A DNA stretch of 48,478 bases, from assembly GCF_017115105.1 (NCBI RefSeq), contig NZ_JABXKH010000079.1, forward strand, positions 1 to 48,478, given 5' to 3'. Both the position numbers and the translations under genes were made by a program. Positions 1-7,824 of the stretch are shown in pieces. The DNA is from Nostoc sp. NMS2. GTDB taxonomy: Bacteria > Cyanobacteriota > Cyanobacteriia > Cyanobacteriales > Nostocaceae. How positions within the stretch are numbered: position 1 is the first letter of the stretch; every line of letters starts with the position of its first letter. Under the pieces are notes generated by a model. The model was not told the DNA's origin, did no database searches, and saw only the letters and a list, made by a program, of their open reading frames with translations.

Positions 1-54
1 TTAAAAATAAGGGTGGATGATTTTTATCCCACGAGAGTCATAAAAGAGCGCTAA
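1..54 (+). CDS. 3' end of an unidentified gene upstream of hicA remnant (partial)
   Basis: An open frame runs from the window edge and ends ...DDFYPTRVIKER at a TAA that overlaps the next gene's ATG by one base (TAATG). Such tight coupling is typical of toxin-antitoxin pairs, so this could be the tail of an antitoxin for the HicA-like gene that follows. Only 17 residues are visible and no family can be assigned from them. Confidence 0.45.
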   Translation, partial: LKIRVDDFYPTRVIKER

Positions 55-276
55 TGCCACCCTTTGGATCAATTAATCGGCGGGATCTGATTCGTTGTCT
101 GAAAGATGCAGGTTTTGATGGGCCTTACCCAGGTGGTAAGCATCAATATATGGTAAAAGGTGAATTAAAGCTGACAATTCCCAATCCGCATCAGGGAGAC
201 AGACATCAGCCCAAGCTTACTAAATAGAATATTACGTCAAGCTAATATCAGCAGAGATGAATGGGAAGCTTTATAA
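54..276 (+). pseudogene. hicA: HicA-family (YcfA-like) mRNA interferase toxin, frameshifted
   Basis: From ATG at 54 the frame gives MPPFGSINRRDLIRCLKDAG, then GGKHQYMVKGELKLTIPNPHQGD, the usual HicA fold with the GGKHQ catalytic-histidine segment. After HQGD the frame goes off and stops at 227. Skipping four bases restores ISPSLLNRILRQANISRDEW, the normal HicA C-terminus, ending at TAA 274-276. The fault is a tandem AGAC duplication at about 197-204. The truncated product (57 aa) lacks the last helix and is probably inactive. The ATG overlaps the stop of the preceding frame. HicA toxins are dsRBD-like ribonucleases neutralised by HicB; no HicB follows, so the antitoxin, if any, lies upstream. 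Confidence 0.8.
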
Positions 277-323
277 ATTATATGTATATACGCGATCGCT
301 CATGAGACAATAAATACTAGATT

Positions 324-763
324 TTAAAGTCGGCACTCTTCACATCGTAGTAAAATCAAACTCACTACTAATGTCATCCCAGTAATGCTAAAACATGGTA
401 AATGACCTTTTGGAGCTTTTATAGAGAAGATAAGGTTATCAAACCATACAGTAGGAATTTCTTCAAATAAATCTATAAAAAACAATAATTTCTGCCTTCC
501 ATTTTAGAACCCAACCATCCTACTTCAGAGCCAAAACGACACCAAGCTTCCCAATCTGGCTCCTTGTTTCCCCCCATATTTTGCCAGATTTTGGCTTCAT
601 AAGTTCTGCTAAATCCACCCTTACCCAAAAGTCGTATTACCCGAAAACGGTTTCTGAATAATGATGTGAGTATTTGTCCACACTTAATGTAAAACTTATT
701 ATCATCAGGATTAAAGGGATCTGAACAATTGGAATTAGAACTAGTAAAGCATATTTGGGAATA
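324..763 (-). pseudogene. Remnant of Ser/Thr protein kinase with C-terminal GUN4 domain, internally deleted
   Basis: Reading leftward from 763 gives a cyanobacterial kinase N-terminus: a zinc-ribbon-like segment (NCSDPFNPDDNKFYIKCGQ, with one expected ligand Cys now Tyr) followed by the glycine-rich loop start (RFRVIRLLGKGGFSRTYEA). It then jumps directly into a GUN4-type domain (KIWQNMGG, DWEAWCRFGSEVGWL). A frame change near 475-480, in a run of T, leads to the GUN4 tail (FDNLIFSIKAPKGHLP) and a hydrophobic end (GMTLVVSLILL) with TAA at 324-326. Almost the whole kinase catalytic core is missing, and the expected start codon position reads TAT. GUN4 domains bind tetrapyrroles in chlorophyll-synthesis proteins. 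Family recognition is good; the gene is clearly dead. Confidence 0.78.
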
Positions 764-936
764 AGCAGATGGTGTCTATTAAGTTTTCCCATTTTCTGCC
801 AACTGGGTTTCACGAATCTTTATATCTTTGAGCAGATTTACTTCTAGTGGTGTCTACAGTCTCAAGTTACTTTTGCTAGCGTAGTGATATAAGGTTTATC
901 GCTCCCCAGTATGCGGCTGGAGGCAAAAGGATTAAT
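764..936. other. Short gene-free spacer upstream of the MBL gene
   Basis: No coding sequence is visible. The stretch presumably carries the promoter of the metallo-beta-lactamase gene. GGAGG lies at 918-922, about 14 bases before its ATG, somewhat far for a ribosome binding site; a closer AAAGG is at 926-930. Confidence 0.35.
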
Positions 937-1812
937 ATGGCTCATTTAAATCAGCGTCGCTCCCAAAATGTCAACGGCGATTTTTATGTAGATACTACCT
1001 GTATTGATTGTGATACCTGTCGCTGGATGACTCCTGAAGTGTTTTCTCGTGTTGATGAACAGTCGGCGGTTTATCATCAACCAACGAATGAAGCGGAAAG
1101 ATTAGCAGCGCTGGAAGCACTTTTAGCTTGTCCTACTAGTTCTATTGGCACAGTTGAGAAACCAAAAGATATCAAAGTTGCTCAACAACAGTTTCCAATA
1201 TTAGTAACAGAAAATGTTTACCATTGCGGCTATCATTCTGAAAAATCTTACGGTGCTGCTAGCTATTTAATTCAACTTCCAGAAGGTAACATTTTGGTGG
1301 ATTCTCCCCGGTTTACGCCGCCTTTAGTCAAGCGTTTAGAAGAACTGGGGCCAATTCGTTATATGTACCTCACTCATAAGGATGATGTGGCAGATCATCA
1401 AAAATTTGCCGAGCATTTTCAGTGCGATCGCATCCTTCACACTGATGATATTACTGCGGATACTCGCAATGTGGAAATACAGCTAACTGGTTCCGAACCA
1501 TTTACTTTAACTCCAGATTTATTAATTATCTCAGTTCCCGGTCACACCAAAGGGCAAACTGTCCTACTTTATAAAAATAAGTTTCTGTTCACTGGCGACC
1601 ATCTCGCTTGGTCAGAAAGCTTGCACCAACTGGCTGCATTCCACGGTGCCTGCTGGTATTCTTGGTCAGAACAGACTAAATCAATGCGTAACTTGGCTAA
1701 TTACTCTTTTGAATGGGTGTTACCAGGTCATGGGCGAAGGTTTCATGCTGATAGAGATACCATGCGCCAGCAGATGCACAAGTGTATTGAGTTAATGGAA
1801 TCTTTGGATTGA
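937..1812 (+). CDS. Ferredoxin-like 4Fe-4S domain fused to MBL-fold hydrolase
   Basis: The 291-aa protein has two parts. Residues 15-75 form a ferredoxin-like segment with C22-x2-C25-x2-C28 and C65-Pro, enough for one iron-sulfur cluster. Residues 95-285 are a metallo-beta-lactamase fold: the metal motif is THKDDVADH (a variant of HxHxDH), followed by PGHTKGQT, TGDHLAW and a late PGHGRR. The fusion suggests a redox-linked hydrolase or oxidoreductase; the substrate cannot be read from sequence. It stands alone, flanked upstream by gene debris and downstream by a terminator. It is probably soluble, since there is no signal peptide or membrane segment. Fold assignment is strong, specific function unknown. 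Confidence 0.85.
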   Translation: MAHLNQRRSQNVNGDFYVDTTCIDCDTCRWMTPEVFSRVDEQSAVYHQPTNEAERLAALEALLACPTSSIGTVEKPKDIKVAQQQFPILVTENVYHCGYHSEKSYGAASYLIQLPEGNILVDSPRFTPPLVKRLEELGPIRYMYLTHKDDVADHQKFAEHFQCDRILHTDDITADTRNVEIQLTGSEPFTLTPDLLIISVPGHTKGQTVLLYKNKFLFTGDHLAWSESLHQLAAFHGACWYSWSEQTKSMRNLANYSFEWVLPGHGRRFHADRDTMRQQMHKCIELMESLD

Positions 1813-1886
1813 TATTAAATAACTGACTTTTCACCTAACAGGCTACGGTATACACACATCTTTGTGCTGGGTGCAAAATGTGGTTT

Positions 1887-1944
1887 GATCCTCCTAAATC
1901 CCCCTTAAAAAGGGGGACTTTGAGGGGTTTTTGCCCTCTTTTTT
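1887..1944 (+). terminator. Dispersed palindromic repeat plus rho-independent terminator
   Basis: A perfect stem CCCCCTT/AAGGGGG (1900-1906 with 1910-1916) belongs to a spacer repeat of the TCCTCCTAAATCCCCCTT type. It is followed by GAGGG (1922-1926), a short loop, CCCTC (1934-1938) and a run of T (1939-1944), a good intrinsic terminator for the metallo-beta-lactamase gene about 110 bases upstream. Confidence 0.6.
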
Positions 1945-1985
1945 AAGGCTACGCACATAGTCTTCTAAAGCTGCCCCACATCTTG

Positions 1986-2216
1986 ACCTGCAATGCTAGT
2001 GCATCAACCTGCAATGCCAGTGCATCAACCTGCAATGCTAGTGCATCAACCTGCAATGCTAGTGCATCAACCTGCAATGCTAGTGCATCAACCTGCAATG
2101 CTAGTGCATCAACCTGCAATGCTAGTGCATCAACCTGCAATGCTAGTGCATCAACCTGCAATGCCAGTGCATCAACCCGCAATGCTAATGCATCAACCCG
2201 CAATGCTAATGCAATA
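1986..2216. repeat. 21-bp tandem repeat (minisatellite), 11 copies
   Basis: Eleven head-to-tail 21-bp units begin ACCTGCAATGCTAG and end TGCATCA. Copies 2 and 9 have C for T at position 12, and the last two have ACCCGC at the start and AATGCA near the end; the final copy diverges after TGCA. Because 21 is a multiple of three, several frames stay open on both strands (for example heptads LALQVDA on minus and TCNASAS on plus). These frames have no credible start or ribosome binding site, so the array is best read as non-coding. The near identity of the central copies indicates recent expansion. Confidence 0.93.
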
Positions 2217-2322
2217 CCGTAGCTTTTTAGAAGATAGATTTAGACAGAGGTCAGACTCTATTGCATAGAAACAAGAAGCACTATAACCTGAGTTTTAGCA
2301 CCCTTTTAACCAAACACGGATT

Positions 2323-3393
2323 ATGAAAAAGCTGATCAACAAGCCGGAAGACTTTGTACGGGAAAGTCTAGAAGGTATGGCGGCGGCTCATTCCGATTTA
2401 ATTAAACTGAACTACGATCCGACTTTTGTCTATCGAGCCAACGCACCTATTCCGGGTAAAGTAGCAATTATTTCTGGTGGTGGCAGTGGACATGAACCAA
2501 TGCACGCTGGCTTCGTGGGCAAAGGAATGCTGGATGCAGCTTGTCCTGGTGAGGTTTTCACTTCACCGACTCCCGACCAAATGCTAGAAGCAGCAAAGCT
2601 TGTAGATGGAGGCTCTGGTATCCTTTACATCGTCAAAAATTACAGTGGCGATGTCATGAACTTTGAGATGGCAACGGAGTTAGCCCGTGGCGAGGGTATC
2701 CGAGTCCTAAATATTTTGATTGATGATGATGTAGCAGTTCAGGATAGCCTCTATACCCAAGGACGGCGGGGTGTGGGAACAACAATACTGGCGGAAAAAA
2801 TTTGTGGCGCGGCGGCTGAGGTAGGGTATGATTTGCCACAAATAGCAAATTTATGTCGCCGAGTAAATTTGAATGGGCGGAGTATGGGAATTGCTTTAAC
2901 ATCTTGTACAGTACCCGTTAATGGAATGCCGACATTTGAATTGAACGATCGCGAAATCGAATTAGGTATCGGTATCCACGGTGAGCCAGGAATAGAACGT
3001 ACAGCCCTCAAATCAGTAGATGAGATTACCGAAATTTTGACGCGATCGCTCCTTGAGGATGCAGCGTACAGCCGCACACTGCGCGAGTGGGATGAAGATA
3101 AAGGAGAATGGGTAGATGTAGAACTTACAAATCTCCCATTTGCCAAAGGCGATCGCTTATTAGCTTTTGTCAATAGTATGGGTGGAACCCCGATTTCCGA
3201 ACTGTATATTGTTTACCGCAAACTCGCCCAAATCTGCGAACAGCAAGGATTGCAAATTGTGCGAAACTTAATCGGCCCTTACATCACATCTCTTGAAATG
3301 CAAGGTTGCTCCATTACCCTGCTGAAATTAGATGATGAGATGATCCGATTATGGGATGCACCAGTCAAAACACCAAGTTGGCGCTGGGACTAA
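2323..3393 (+). CDS. dhaK: Dihydroxyacetone kinase, DhaK subunit
   Basis: DhaK binds dihydroxyacetone and, with DhaL, phosphorylates it to dihydroxyacetone phosphate in the cytoplasm. The 356-aa length is normal for the family. [12 protein letters not shown] (residues 52-63) supplies the substrate-contacting His57, and GIGIHGEPG supplies His219, which in this family forms the covalent hemiaminal bond with the substrate carbonyl. Start choice follows [12 protein letters not shown], the usual DhaK beginning. The partner dhaL follows 252 bp downstream, separated by repeats. No dhaM phosphotransferase gene lies in the window, so the phosphoryl donor (PEP via DhaM, or ATP) cannot be decided here. 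Confidence 0.96.
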   Translation: MKKLINKPEDFVRESLEGMAAAHSDLIKLNYDPTFVYRANAPIPGKVAIISGGGSGHEPMHAGFVGKGMLDAACPGEVFTSPTPDQMLEAAKLVDGGSGILYIVKNYSGDVMNFEMATELARGEGIRVLNILIDDDVAVQDSLYTQGRRGVGTTILAEKICGAAAEVGYDLPQIANLCRRVNLNGRSMGIALTSCTVPVNGMPTFELNDREIELGIGIHGEPGIERTALKSVDEITEILTRSLLEDAAYSRTLREWDEDKGEWVDVELTNLPFAKGDRLLAFVNSMGGTPISELYIVYRKLAQICEQQGLQIVRNLIGPYITSLEMQGCSITLLKLDDEMIRLWDAPVKTPSWRWD

Positions 3394-3424
3394 TTCGTAA
3401 TTCGTAATTCGTAATTCGTAATTA
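3391..3424. repeat. Heptamer tandem repeat (ATTCGTA type), left arm
   Basis: About four and a half copies of a 7-bp unit (AATTCGT) begin at the dhaK stop codon itself. The reverse complement of the same array occurs at 3611-3643, so the two can pair across the dhaK-dhaL spacer. This is the short tandem heptamer class known in heterocyst-forming cyanobacteria. Confidence 0.9.
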
Positions 3425-3481
3425 AAGACAGTTTCAGACTGTATATTTAGATAACTACACCAAACAAAGCCATGTGCCATG

Positions 3482-3587
3482 TATAGAGGGAGCATCCCGA
3501 ATGTCTAAAAGCATAGGCTGTCATTGTGAACGTGATGACAATCTATCATCTTGAAAAATTTACTTACATTGGGATGCTCTCTGTATA
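3482..3587. mobile_element. MITE-like element with ~22-bp terminal inverted repeats
   Basis: The left end TATAGAGGGAGCATCCC (from 3482) is matched by the right end GGGATGCTCTCTGTATA (to 3587). The inverted repeats extend to about 22 bp with a few mismatches (ACATT against AATGT inside). The 106-bp element has no open frame and has TA at both outer edges, as expected for elements mobilised by IS630/Tc1-type transposases. No transposase is present in the window, so the mobilising enzyme is inferred. Confidence 0.65.
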
Positions 3588-3610
3588 GATGAGGAAAACT
3601 TAAACCCTAA

Positions 3611-3643
3611 AATTACGAATTACGAATTACGAATTACGAATTA
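3611..3643. repeat. Heptamer tandem repeat (AATTACG type), right arm
   Basis: Four and a half copies of AATTACG end three bases before the dhaL ATG and are the reverse complement of the array at 3391-3424. They occupy the place where a ribosome binding site would be expected; no purine-rich Shine-Dalgarno sequence is visible for dhaL. Confidence 0.9.
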
Positions 3644-3645
3644 TT

Positions 3646-4293
3646 ATGTTGAGTCAGGCGCAGATATTACAATGGTTGCAGGCTTATGCAACTGAGATAG
3701 AGCAGAATAAAACCTATTTGACAGAATTAGATGCTGCGATCGGAGATGCTGACCACGGTATAAATATGGATCGCGGCTTCAAAAAGGTAAGTATTCAGTT
3801 ACCAACTCTTACAGACAAAGACATCAGCAACATTCTCAAAACCGTCAGTATGACTTTGATTGCTTCCATTGGCGGTGCTAGTGGCCCTCTCTATGGAACC
3901 TGGTTTTTACGAGCTAGTACAGCAGTAGTAGATAAGCAAGAATTAACAGAACAAGATGTGTTAGGGCTACTCCAGGCAGGCTTAGACGGGGTGCTGCAAC
4001 GTGGCAAAGCGCAACTAGGAGACAAAACAATGGTGGATGTGTTATCTCCGGCTGTAGTCGCTTTTGGGCAGGCTGTAGGCGAAAGGAAGGGAACGCTGGA
4101 AGCGATGCAACAAGCTGTAGCAACAGCCCAAAAGGGGTTGCAAGAAACTATACCTATGCAGGCGAAAAAGGGACGGGCTAGCTACCTGGGGGAACGGAGT
4201 ATCGGACATCAAGATCCAGGAGGGACTTCTGCTTATTTAATGTTGAAAAGTTTGTTAGAGGTGTTGGAAAGTAGCCAAACAACTGACCATTGA
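3646..4293 (+). CDS. dhaL: Dihydroxyacetone kinase, DhaL subunit
   Basis: DhaL carries the nucleotide and transfers phosphate to dihydroxyacetone held by DhaK. The all-helical 215-aa protein has the metal-binding aspartates in LDAAIGDADHGINMDRG (Asp29, Asp34, Asp36), a GGASGPLYG turn near residue 87, and the lid segment with GRASYLGERSIGHQDPG near residue 178. Length fits the family. The gene is in the same orientation as dhaK but separated by an inverted-repeat-rich spacer of 252 bp, so co-transcription is plausible yet may be attenuated. ATG at 3646 follows the heptamer array directly, with no evident Shine-Dalgarno sequence. Confidence 0.95.
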   Translation: MLSQAQILQWLQAYATEIEQNKTYLTELDAAIGDADHGINMDRGFKKVSIQLPTLTDKDISNILKTVSMTLIASIGGASGPLYGTWFLRASTAVVDKQELTEQDVLGLLQAGLDGVLQRGKAQLGDKTMVDVLSPAVVAFGQAVGERKGTLEAMQQAVATAQKGLQETIPMQAKKGRASYLGERSIGHQDPGGTSAYLMLKSLLEVLESSQTTDH

Positions 4294-4315
4294 AAATTAA
4301 CAATCTGCACAATAA

Positions 4316-4909
4316 CTATTGCCAGAAATCAGTGACATTGTATCCCAGTTCACCTAATATTTGCCGCAGCAGGGGTAAACTGAGTCCTATTACATTGCTG
4401 TGACAGCCTTCAATTTTTTCAACAAAGAAACTACCAAAACCTTCAATGGCAAAGGCTCCAGCACACTTGAGGGGTTCACCTGTGGCAACATAAGCAAGAA
4501 TTGCGCGATCGCTCATTTGAGCAAAGTAAACTCTTGTAACTTGAGACTTGACTATGGTACGGTTTTGCTCAAGGTCAATTAAGGCGTGACCTGTATATAA
4601 GTCGCCAAAGTTACCTTGCATTATCTGCCAACGCGCGATCGCTTCAGAAGTATCTGGTGGTTTGCCGTAAATTTCACCATTTATGGACAAAACTGAATCA
4701 CAACCCATAACCAAAGCTGATTCAAACTGCGGGGCTACAGTTTCCGCCTTATATTGGGCAAGAGTTTTGACCAATTGTGCTGGTTCACTTAACTGAATTT
4801 GCGACTCGTCAAAGTCACTGGCTCGAACTATCGGTTCAATACCAACAGTTTGCAGCAAGCGGCGACGAGCGGGGGAAGCTGAGGCAAGTACAAAAGGTGG
4901 AATTTTCAT
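4316..4909 (-). CDS. maf: Maf-like nucleotide pyrophosphatase
   Basis: Maf proteins hydrolyse non-canonical or methylated nucleoside triphosphates to monophosphates and are linked to division control. Signature elements are [12 protein letters not shown] at the N-terminus, RASDFDESQ, the acidic GCDSV (usually ADTV) near the active site, IYGKP, and a late [13 protein letters not shown] place the start at [12 protein letters not shown] (197 aa). The longer frame to 4975 only adds residues encoded by a spacer repeat (CATTGGG type). It converges on dhaL with a spacer of about 22 bp. Confidence 0.92.
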   Translation of the reverse strand: MKIPPFVLASASPARRRLLQTVGIEPIVRASDFDESQIQLSEPAQLVKTLAQYKAETVAPQFESALVMGCDSVLSINGEIYGKPPDTSEAIARWQIMQGNFGDLYTGHALIDLEQNRTIVKSQVTRVYFAQMSDRAILAYVATGEPLKCAGAFAIEGFGSFFVEKIEGCHSNVIGLSLPLLRQILGELGYNVTDFWQ

Positions 4910-4934
4910 GAGATTTATAAAAAGCTTGTTAATT

Positions 4935-5030
4935 GGGTATGGGGCATTGGGTATTGGGCATTGGGCATAGCTCAAGAATCAATAGTTCTTCTTCCCCTGC
5001 TCCCCCTGCTCCCGATTCCCCACTCCCCAA
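4935..5030. repeat. CATTGGG/CCCCTGCT low-complexity spacer repeats
   Basis: Degenerate heptamer-like runs GGGTATTGGGCATTGGGCAT are followed by CCCCTGCTCCCCCTGCTCCC and CCCCACTCCCC, a pattern repeated at 12340-12494, 13141-13250, 27838-27885 and 48358-48415. It is spacer filler between the PsbP-like gene and maf. Confidence 0.75.
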
Positions 5031-5576
5031 TTAATAGACAGAAAAAGAATTTACAACCTCATCAATCATTCCTTTAACTCTCTGCCAGCGTTTTTCAGGA
5101 ATTGAGGCGTTGAGGGTAAAAACTTTACCACGGCTAACAGCGACGCTGGCGATGTTGTGCCGTTGTTGTTGATTGGGGAGTTTAACCTCATACTCTAAAA
5201 GGTAGTACGTTTTACCGTCTACTTCTCGTTGTGCGGCATTGACTAATTCAGCCGAACGACCAGAGTCAGGAGGCGCAAGAGCAGCTTTTCCCAGCTTATA
5301 TCCTACTTCTGTTGGGGTTCCCAATTCTGATAAAGTTTTGCCTTCTGGAACTGGGCTAATCACAACAGAAACATTTTCGGACACCTCAATCAAATCGTGT
5401 AAAACCACATCTGGGCCGTTGGCAACTTTAACTTGCAGCCAGCCGTTAGGATATAAAAACTGATAGCCATCACTAGTGTCTACAAAGCTTTTGAGTCCAG
5501 CCGCAGCCGCTACATCAGAATTACTCAGGCTGAAACTCAACACCAATAGCAAAATTAATACAATTCTTTTCCACAT
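5031..5576 (-). CDS. PsbP-like (CyanoP family) photosystem II-associated protein
   Basis: The 181-aa protein starts with a signal peptide (RIVLILLLVLSFSLSNSDVAAAAG), then a PsbP fold beginning DTSDGYQFLYPNGW and ending near residue 180 with EVVNSFSVY. PsbP proteins associate with the lumenal face of photosystem II or its assembly intermediates. The leader has no lipobox cysteine, although cyanobacterial PsbP homologues are commonly lipoproteins, so this looks like a secreted lumenal paralogue cleaved after AAA. It is transcribed in the same direction as maf, with a 121-bp repeat-filled spacer between them. Family assignment is firm; whether it is the main CyanoP or a paralogue is open. Confidence 0.88.
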   Translation of the reverse strand: MWKRIVLILLLVLSFSLSNSDVAAAAGLKSFVDTSDGYQFLYPNGWLQVKVANGPDVVLHDLIEVSENVSVVISPVPEGKTLSELGTPTEVGYKLGKAALAPPDSGRSAELVNAAQREVDGKTYYLLEYEVKLPNQQQRHNIASVAVSRGKVFTLNASIPEKRWQRVKGMIDEVVNSFSVY

Positions 5577-5715
5577 TTATCCGAGTTCCTTTGGGCTGGG
5601 GACAACACCAGTCTTGCATCATTTCTCGTTTTTATTCTCCCACCAACCGGGACGCTTCGGATGACGCATTTCGGGTTGCTTAAGCGATCGCCTGTTTTTG
5701 GAAAGACTGTTTCTA

Positions 5716-5728
5716 GGACTTACGCACT
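5716..5728 (+). repeat. GGACTTACGCACT dispersed motif
   Basis: The 13-base string GGACTTACGCACT occurs here and again at 16513-16525, both in intergenic sequence preceded by purines. It may be the end of a dispersed element; nothing coding surrounds it. Confidence 0.4.
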
Positions 5729-5748
5729 GTACAACATAATCATAATGA

Positions 5749-6615
5749 TTAAGTTGCGCGATCAATTTTTTGCACTTCTTCATCAGATAGTTTCACATTG
5801 ATCGCTTGTACTGAATCTTCGATGCTGTAAACCTTGCTAGCACCAGGGATTGGCAAAATAGCGGGTGACTTGGAACGCAACCACGCTAGAACGATATTAT
5901 ATACTGACACGCCTTTTTCTTTAGCTAACTTAGCGATCGCAGGAATATCTTGCAAATCCTGATGGCGACGTCTACCACCAAAGGGACTCCAAGGCAAAAA
6001 TGTCAATTCTTGCTGTTCGCAATACTTCAACACGCCGTCCTTTTCTGGCTGTCGTTGCCAAGGGCTATATTGATTCTGCACCGAGACAATATCTACTACA
6101 TCTCGCGCCTGCTTAATTTGTTCAACGGAAAAGTTAGAAACTCCCACAAACCTAATCAAACCTGCCTCCACTGCTTCTTTCACTGGCGCAAGGGATTCTT
6201 CAATGGTGTAATTAGGATCGGGAGAATGGTATTGCCAAACATCAATGGGTTTAGCACCACCTAACGCCTCAAAACTGACTCGAATTGTTTCGCGCAAATG
6301 TTCTGGGTTGCCGTTGCTTGTCCAGTTTCCATCGGGACGCATCAAACCGCCTTTAGTTGCCACAATTACTTGGCTAACATCACCTTTGTAACTACTAAGT
6401 GCCTTATGAATTAATCGCTCATTGTGGTGTTTTTCTGACTCATCTTTGCAGTAAGAGTCGGCAGTATCAATAAATGTAATACCCAAATCCAGAGCATGAT
6501 GAATAACTTCGATTGATTGCGATTCGGGAGGGCGATTAGAGATTGACATGGGCATACCACCCAAACCGATCGCACTCACAAAGACACCAGTTTTTCCTAG
6601 CTGTTTGGTTTCCAT
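5749..6615 (-). CDS. Aldo/keto reductase
   Basis: This is an NADPH-dependent oxidoreductase with a TIM-barrel fold. The catalytic tetrad is visible: Asp in FIDTADSYC, Tyr in DSY, Lys in VATKGG and His in QYHSPDP. Cofactor-binding segments include GVSNFS, QNQYSPW and the C-terminal PIPGASKVYSIEDS. I start at METKQLGKTGVFV (ATG at 6615, 288 aa) because the longer frame begins with a TTG and adds MGQKAIARS, which does not resemble the family. The substrate is unknown. It stands alone, divergent from the small membrane protein gene downstream on the plus strand. Confidence 0.92.
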   Translation of the reverse strand: METKQLGKTGVFVSAIGLGGMPMSISNRPPESQSIEVIHHALDLGITFIDTADSYCKDESEKHHNERLIHKALSSYKGDVSQVIVATKGGLMRPDGNWTSNGNPEHLRETIRVSFEALGGAKPIDVWQYHSPDPNYTIEESLAPVKEAVEAGLIRFVGVSNFSVEQIKQARDVVDIVSVQNQYSPWQRQPEKDGVLKYCEQQELTFLPWSPFGGRRRHQDLQDIPAIAKLAKEKGVSVYNIVLAWLRSKSPAILPIPGASKVYSIEDSVQAINVKLSDEEVQKIDRAT

Positions 6616-6776
6616 GCTTCTAGCTATAGCTTTCTGCCCCAATTATCTCCCAGCTAGTCAAAGCTTTTTTAGCGATTTATCATAAATCCTCCCTAGTACT
6701 TAGATTTGGTGATAAGTGAATGGGCTACAAGGGGAATACTCTAGTCAGGGGTTAAATATTTTATATACAAGCACTG

Positions 6777-7538
6777 ATGAAAATTGTAGAGGAAACCCGT
6801 ACCAGATTGCAGCTAAAGCATCGACCACTCGGATATTGGGTTAGCGGGTGGTGTACTTTTATTGTCTGTTTAAGCTTTTTGATTTACTGCTTAGTTTTTG
6901 ATTTTGCTTCACTTCAAATAACTTGCGATCGCCTCTCGCCAAGCAAAATTAATTGTGAATTGAGACGGTTTAATTTGCTGGGAAGCATGGAGAAACTCAG
7001 AATGTTTGATCCCAGTGAAGCATACATTCTCACAAAGACTGGCAGCAAAGGGTCGAAAAGCTATCAGGTTATAATTGTGACTCCATTTCAAGATTTTCCT
7101 CTTTTATCCCATCTTAGCTATGAAGAGAATCAGGAATTTACCTTGAAAACCAACGATTTTATCAACTCTGGTCAAACTTCTCTATTGGTACAGCAAAATC
7201 AGCGAAATTATCTATTTTTCTTAAGTTTATTTATATTAATTATCATGGCGATCGCTGCTTTTTTTGCAACATCACCTGTAACTACCTGCACCTTCTATAA
7301 GAGCATCGATCAGGTCTTTATCGAACGTAAAAGTCTGCGTGGCAATCAAGTTATTGAACATCCATTAGAAAATATTCTGCGTTTTGATATCCAAGAAAAG
7401 CAATATAAATACTCTAAGCTTTATCGGGCTGTAATTGTGCTGAAATCTTTCAAAGAAATCCCAATCAATCCACAATACACTGATGAAAAAAGTATTAGAT
7501 ACGTAGTTTCTAGGATACTCTTATTCTTAAGATTTTAA
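6777..7538 (+). CDS. Two-TM membrane protein of unknown function
   Basis: I do not recognise a named family. The 253-aa protein has a hydrophobic helix at about 22-43, a stretch containing ITCDRLSPSKINCEL with two cysteines likely on the non-cytoplasmic side, and a second helix at about 144-165 (YLFFLSLFILIIMAIAAFF). It is followed by a soluble tail of about 85 residues (TCTFYKSIDQVFIERKSL). The arrangement of two helices with a PH-like beta tail is common in uncharacterised cyanobacterial membrane proteins. It stands alone between an aldo/keto reductase on the other strand and a repeat-containing spacer. Confidence 0.7.
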   Translation: MKIVEETRTRLQLKHRPLGYWVSGWCTFIVCLSFLIYCLVFDFASLQITCDRLSPSKINCELRRFNLLGSMEKLRMFDPSEAYILTKTGSKGSKSYQVIIVTPFQDFPLLSHLSYEENQEFTLKTNDFINSGQTSLLVQQNQRNYLFFLSLFILIIMAIAAFFATSPVTTCTFYKSIDQVFIERKSLRGNQVIEHPLENILRFDIQEKQYKYSKLYRAVIVLKSFKEIPINPQYTDEKSIRYVVSRILLFLRF

Positions 7539-7545
7539 CAAAAAC

Positions 7546-7617
7546 TATCCCCACTACTTACCACTAGCTCATAGACTAAAGTCATAGATCGCTGACTTAT
7601 CTAGGAAGCTGGGGATA
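7546..7617. repeat. Small inverted-repeat element (TATCCCC...GGGGATA)
   Basis: TATCCCC at 7546-7552 and GGGGATA at 7611-7617 frame a 72-bp segment with further weak internal pairing (CTCATAGACT/AGTCATAG). It may act as a terminator-like fold for the membrane-protein gene or be a short dispersed element. The rest of the spacer to 7824 shows nothing recognisable. Confidence 0.4.
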
Positions 7618-7824
7618 TTCTCTATCACAAATGATTTAGGATTTGCTATATAGACACGGAAGTTCGAGATTAATTAAGTTCGAGTCACTTTTACTGAAAT
7701 TTTACAGCATTCTTGCTCAACTACAAATACTCACTTTGTCAGTTTGTCTATTTAAGCTATGTTTGATAAATAAAATAAGAAGCCTATATGAGCGGCTGTT
7801 ATTCTACACTTGACATAAAGCATT

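Noticed and set aside
1986..2216. CRISPR array
   Set aside because: Repeats are directly adjacent with no spacers and no cas genes are near.
1949..2268. Open frames on both strands across the 21-bp array (heptad peptides LALQVDA, TCNASAS, MLVHQPA)
   Set aside because: They exist only because the repeat unit is a multiple of three; no ribosome binding site, no non-repeat protein sequence.
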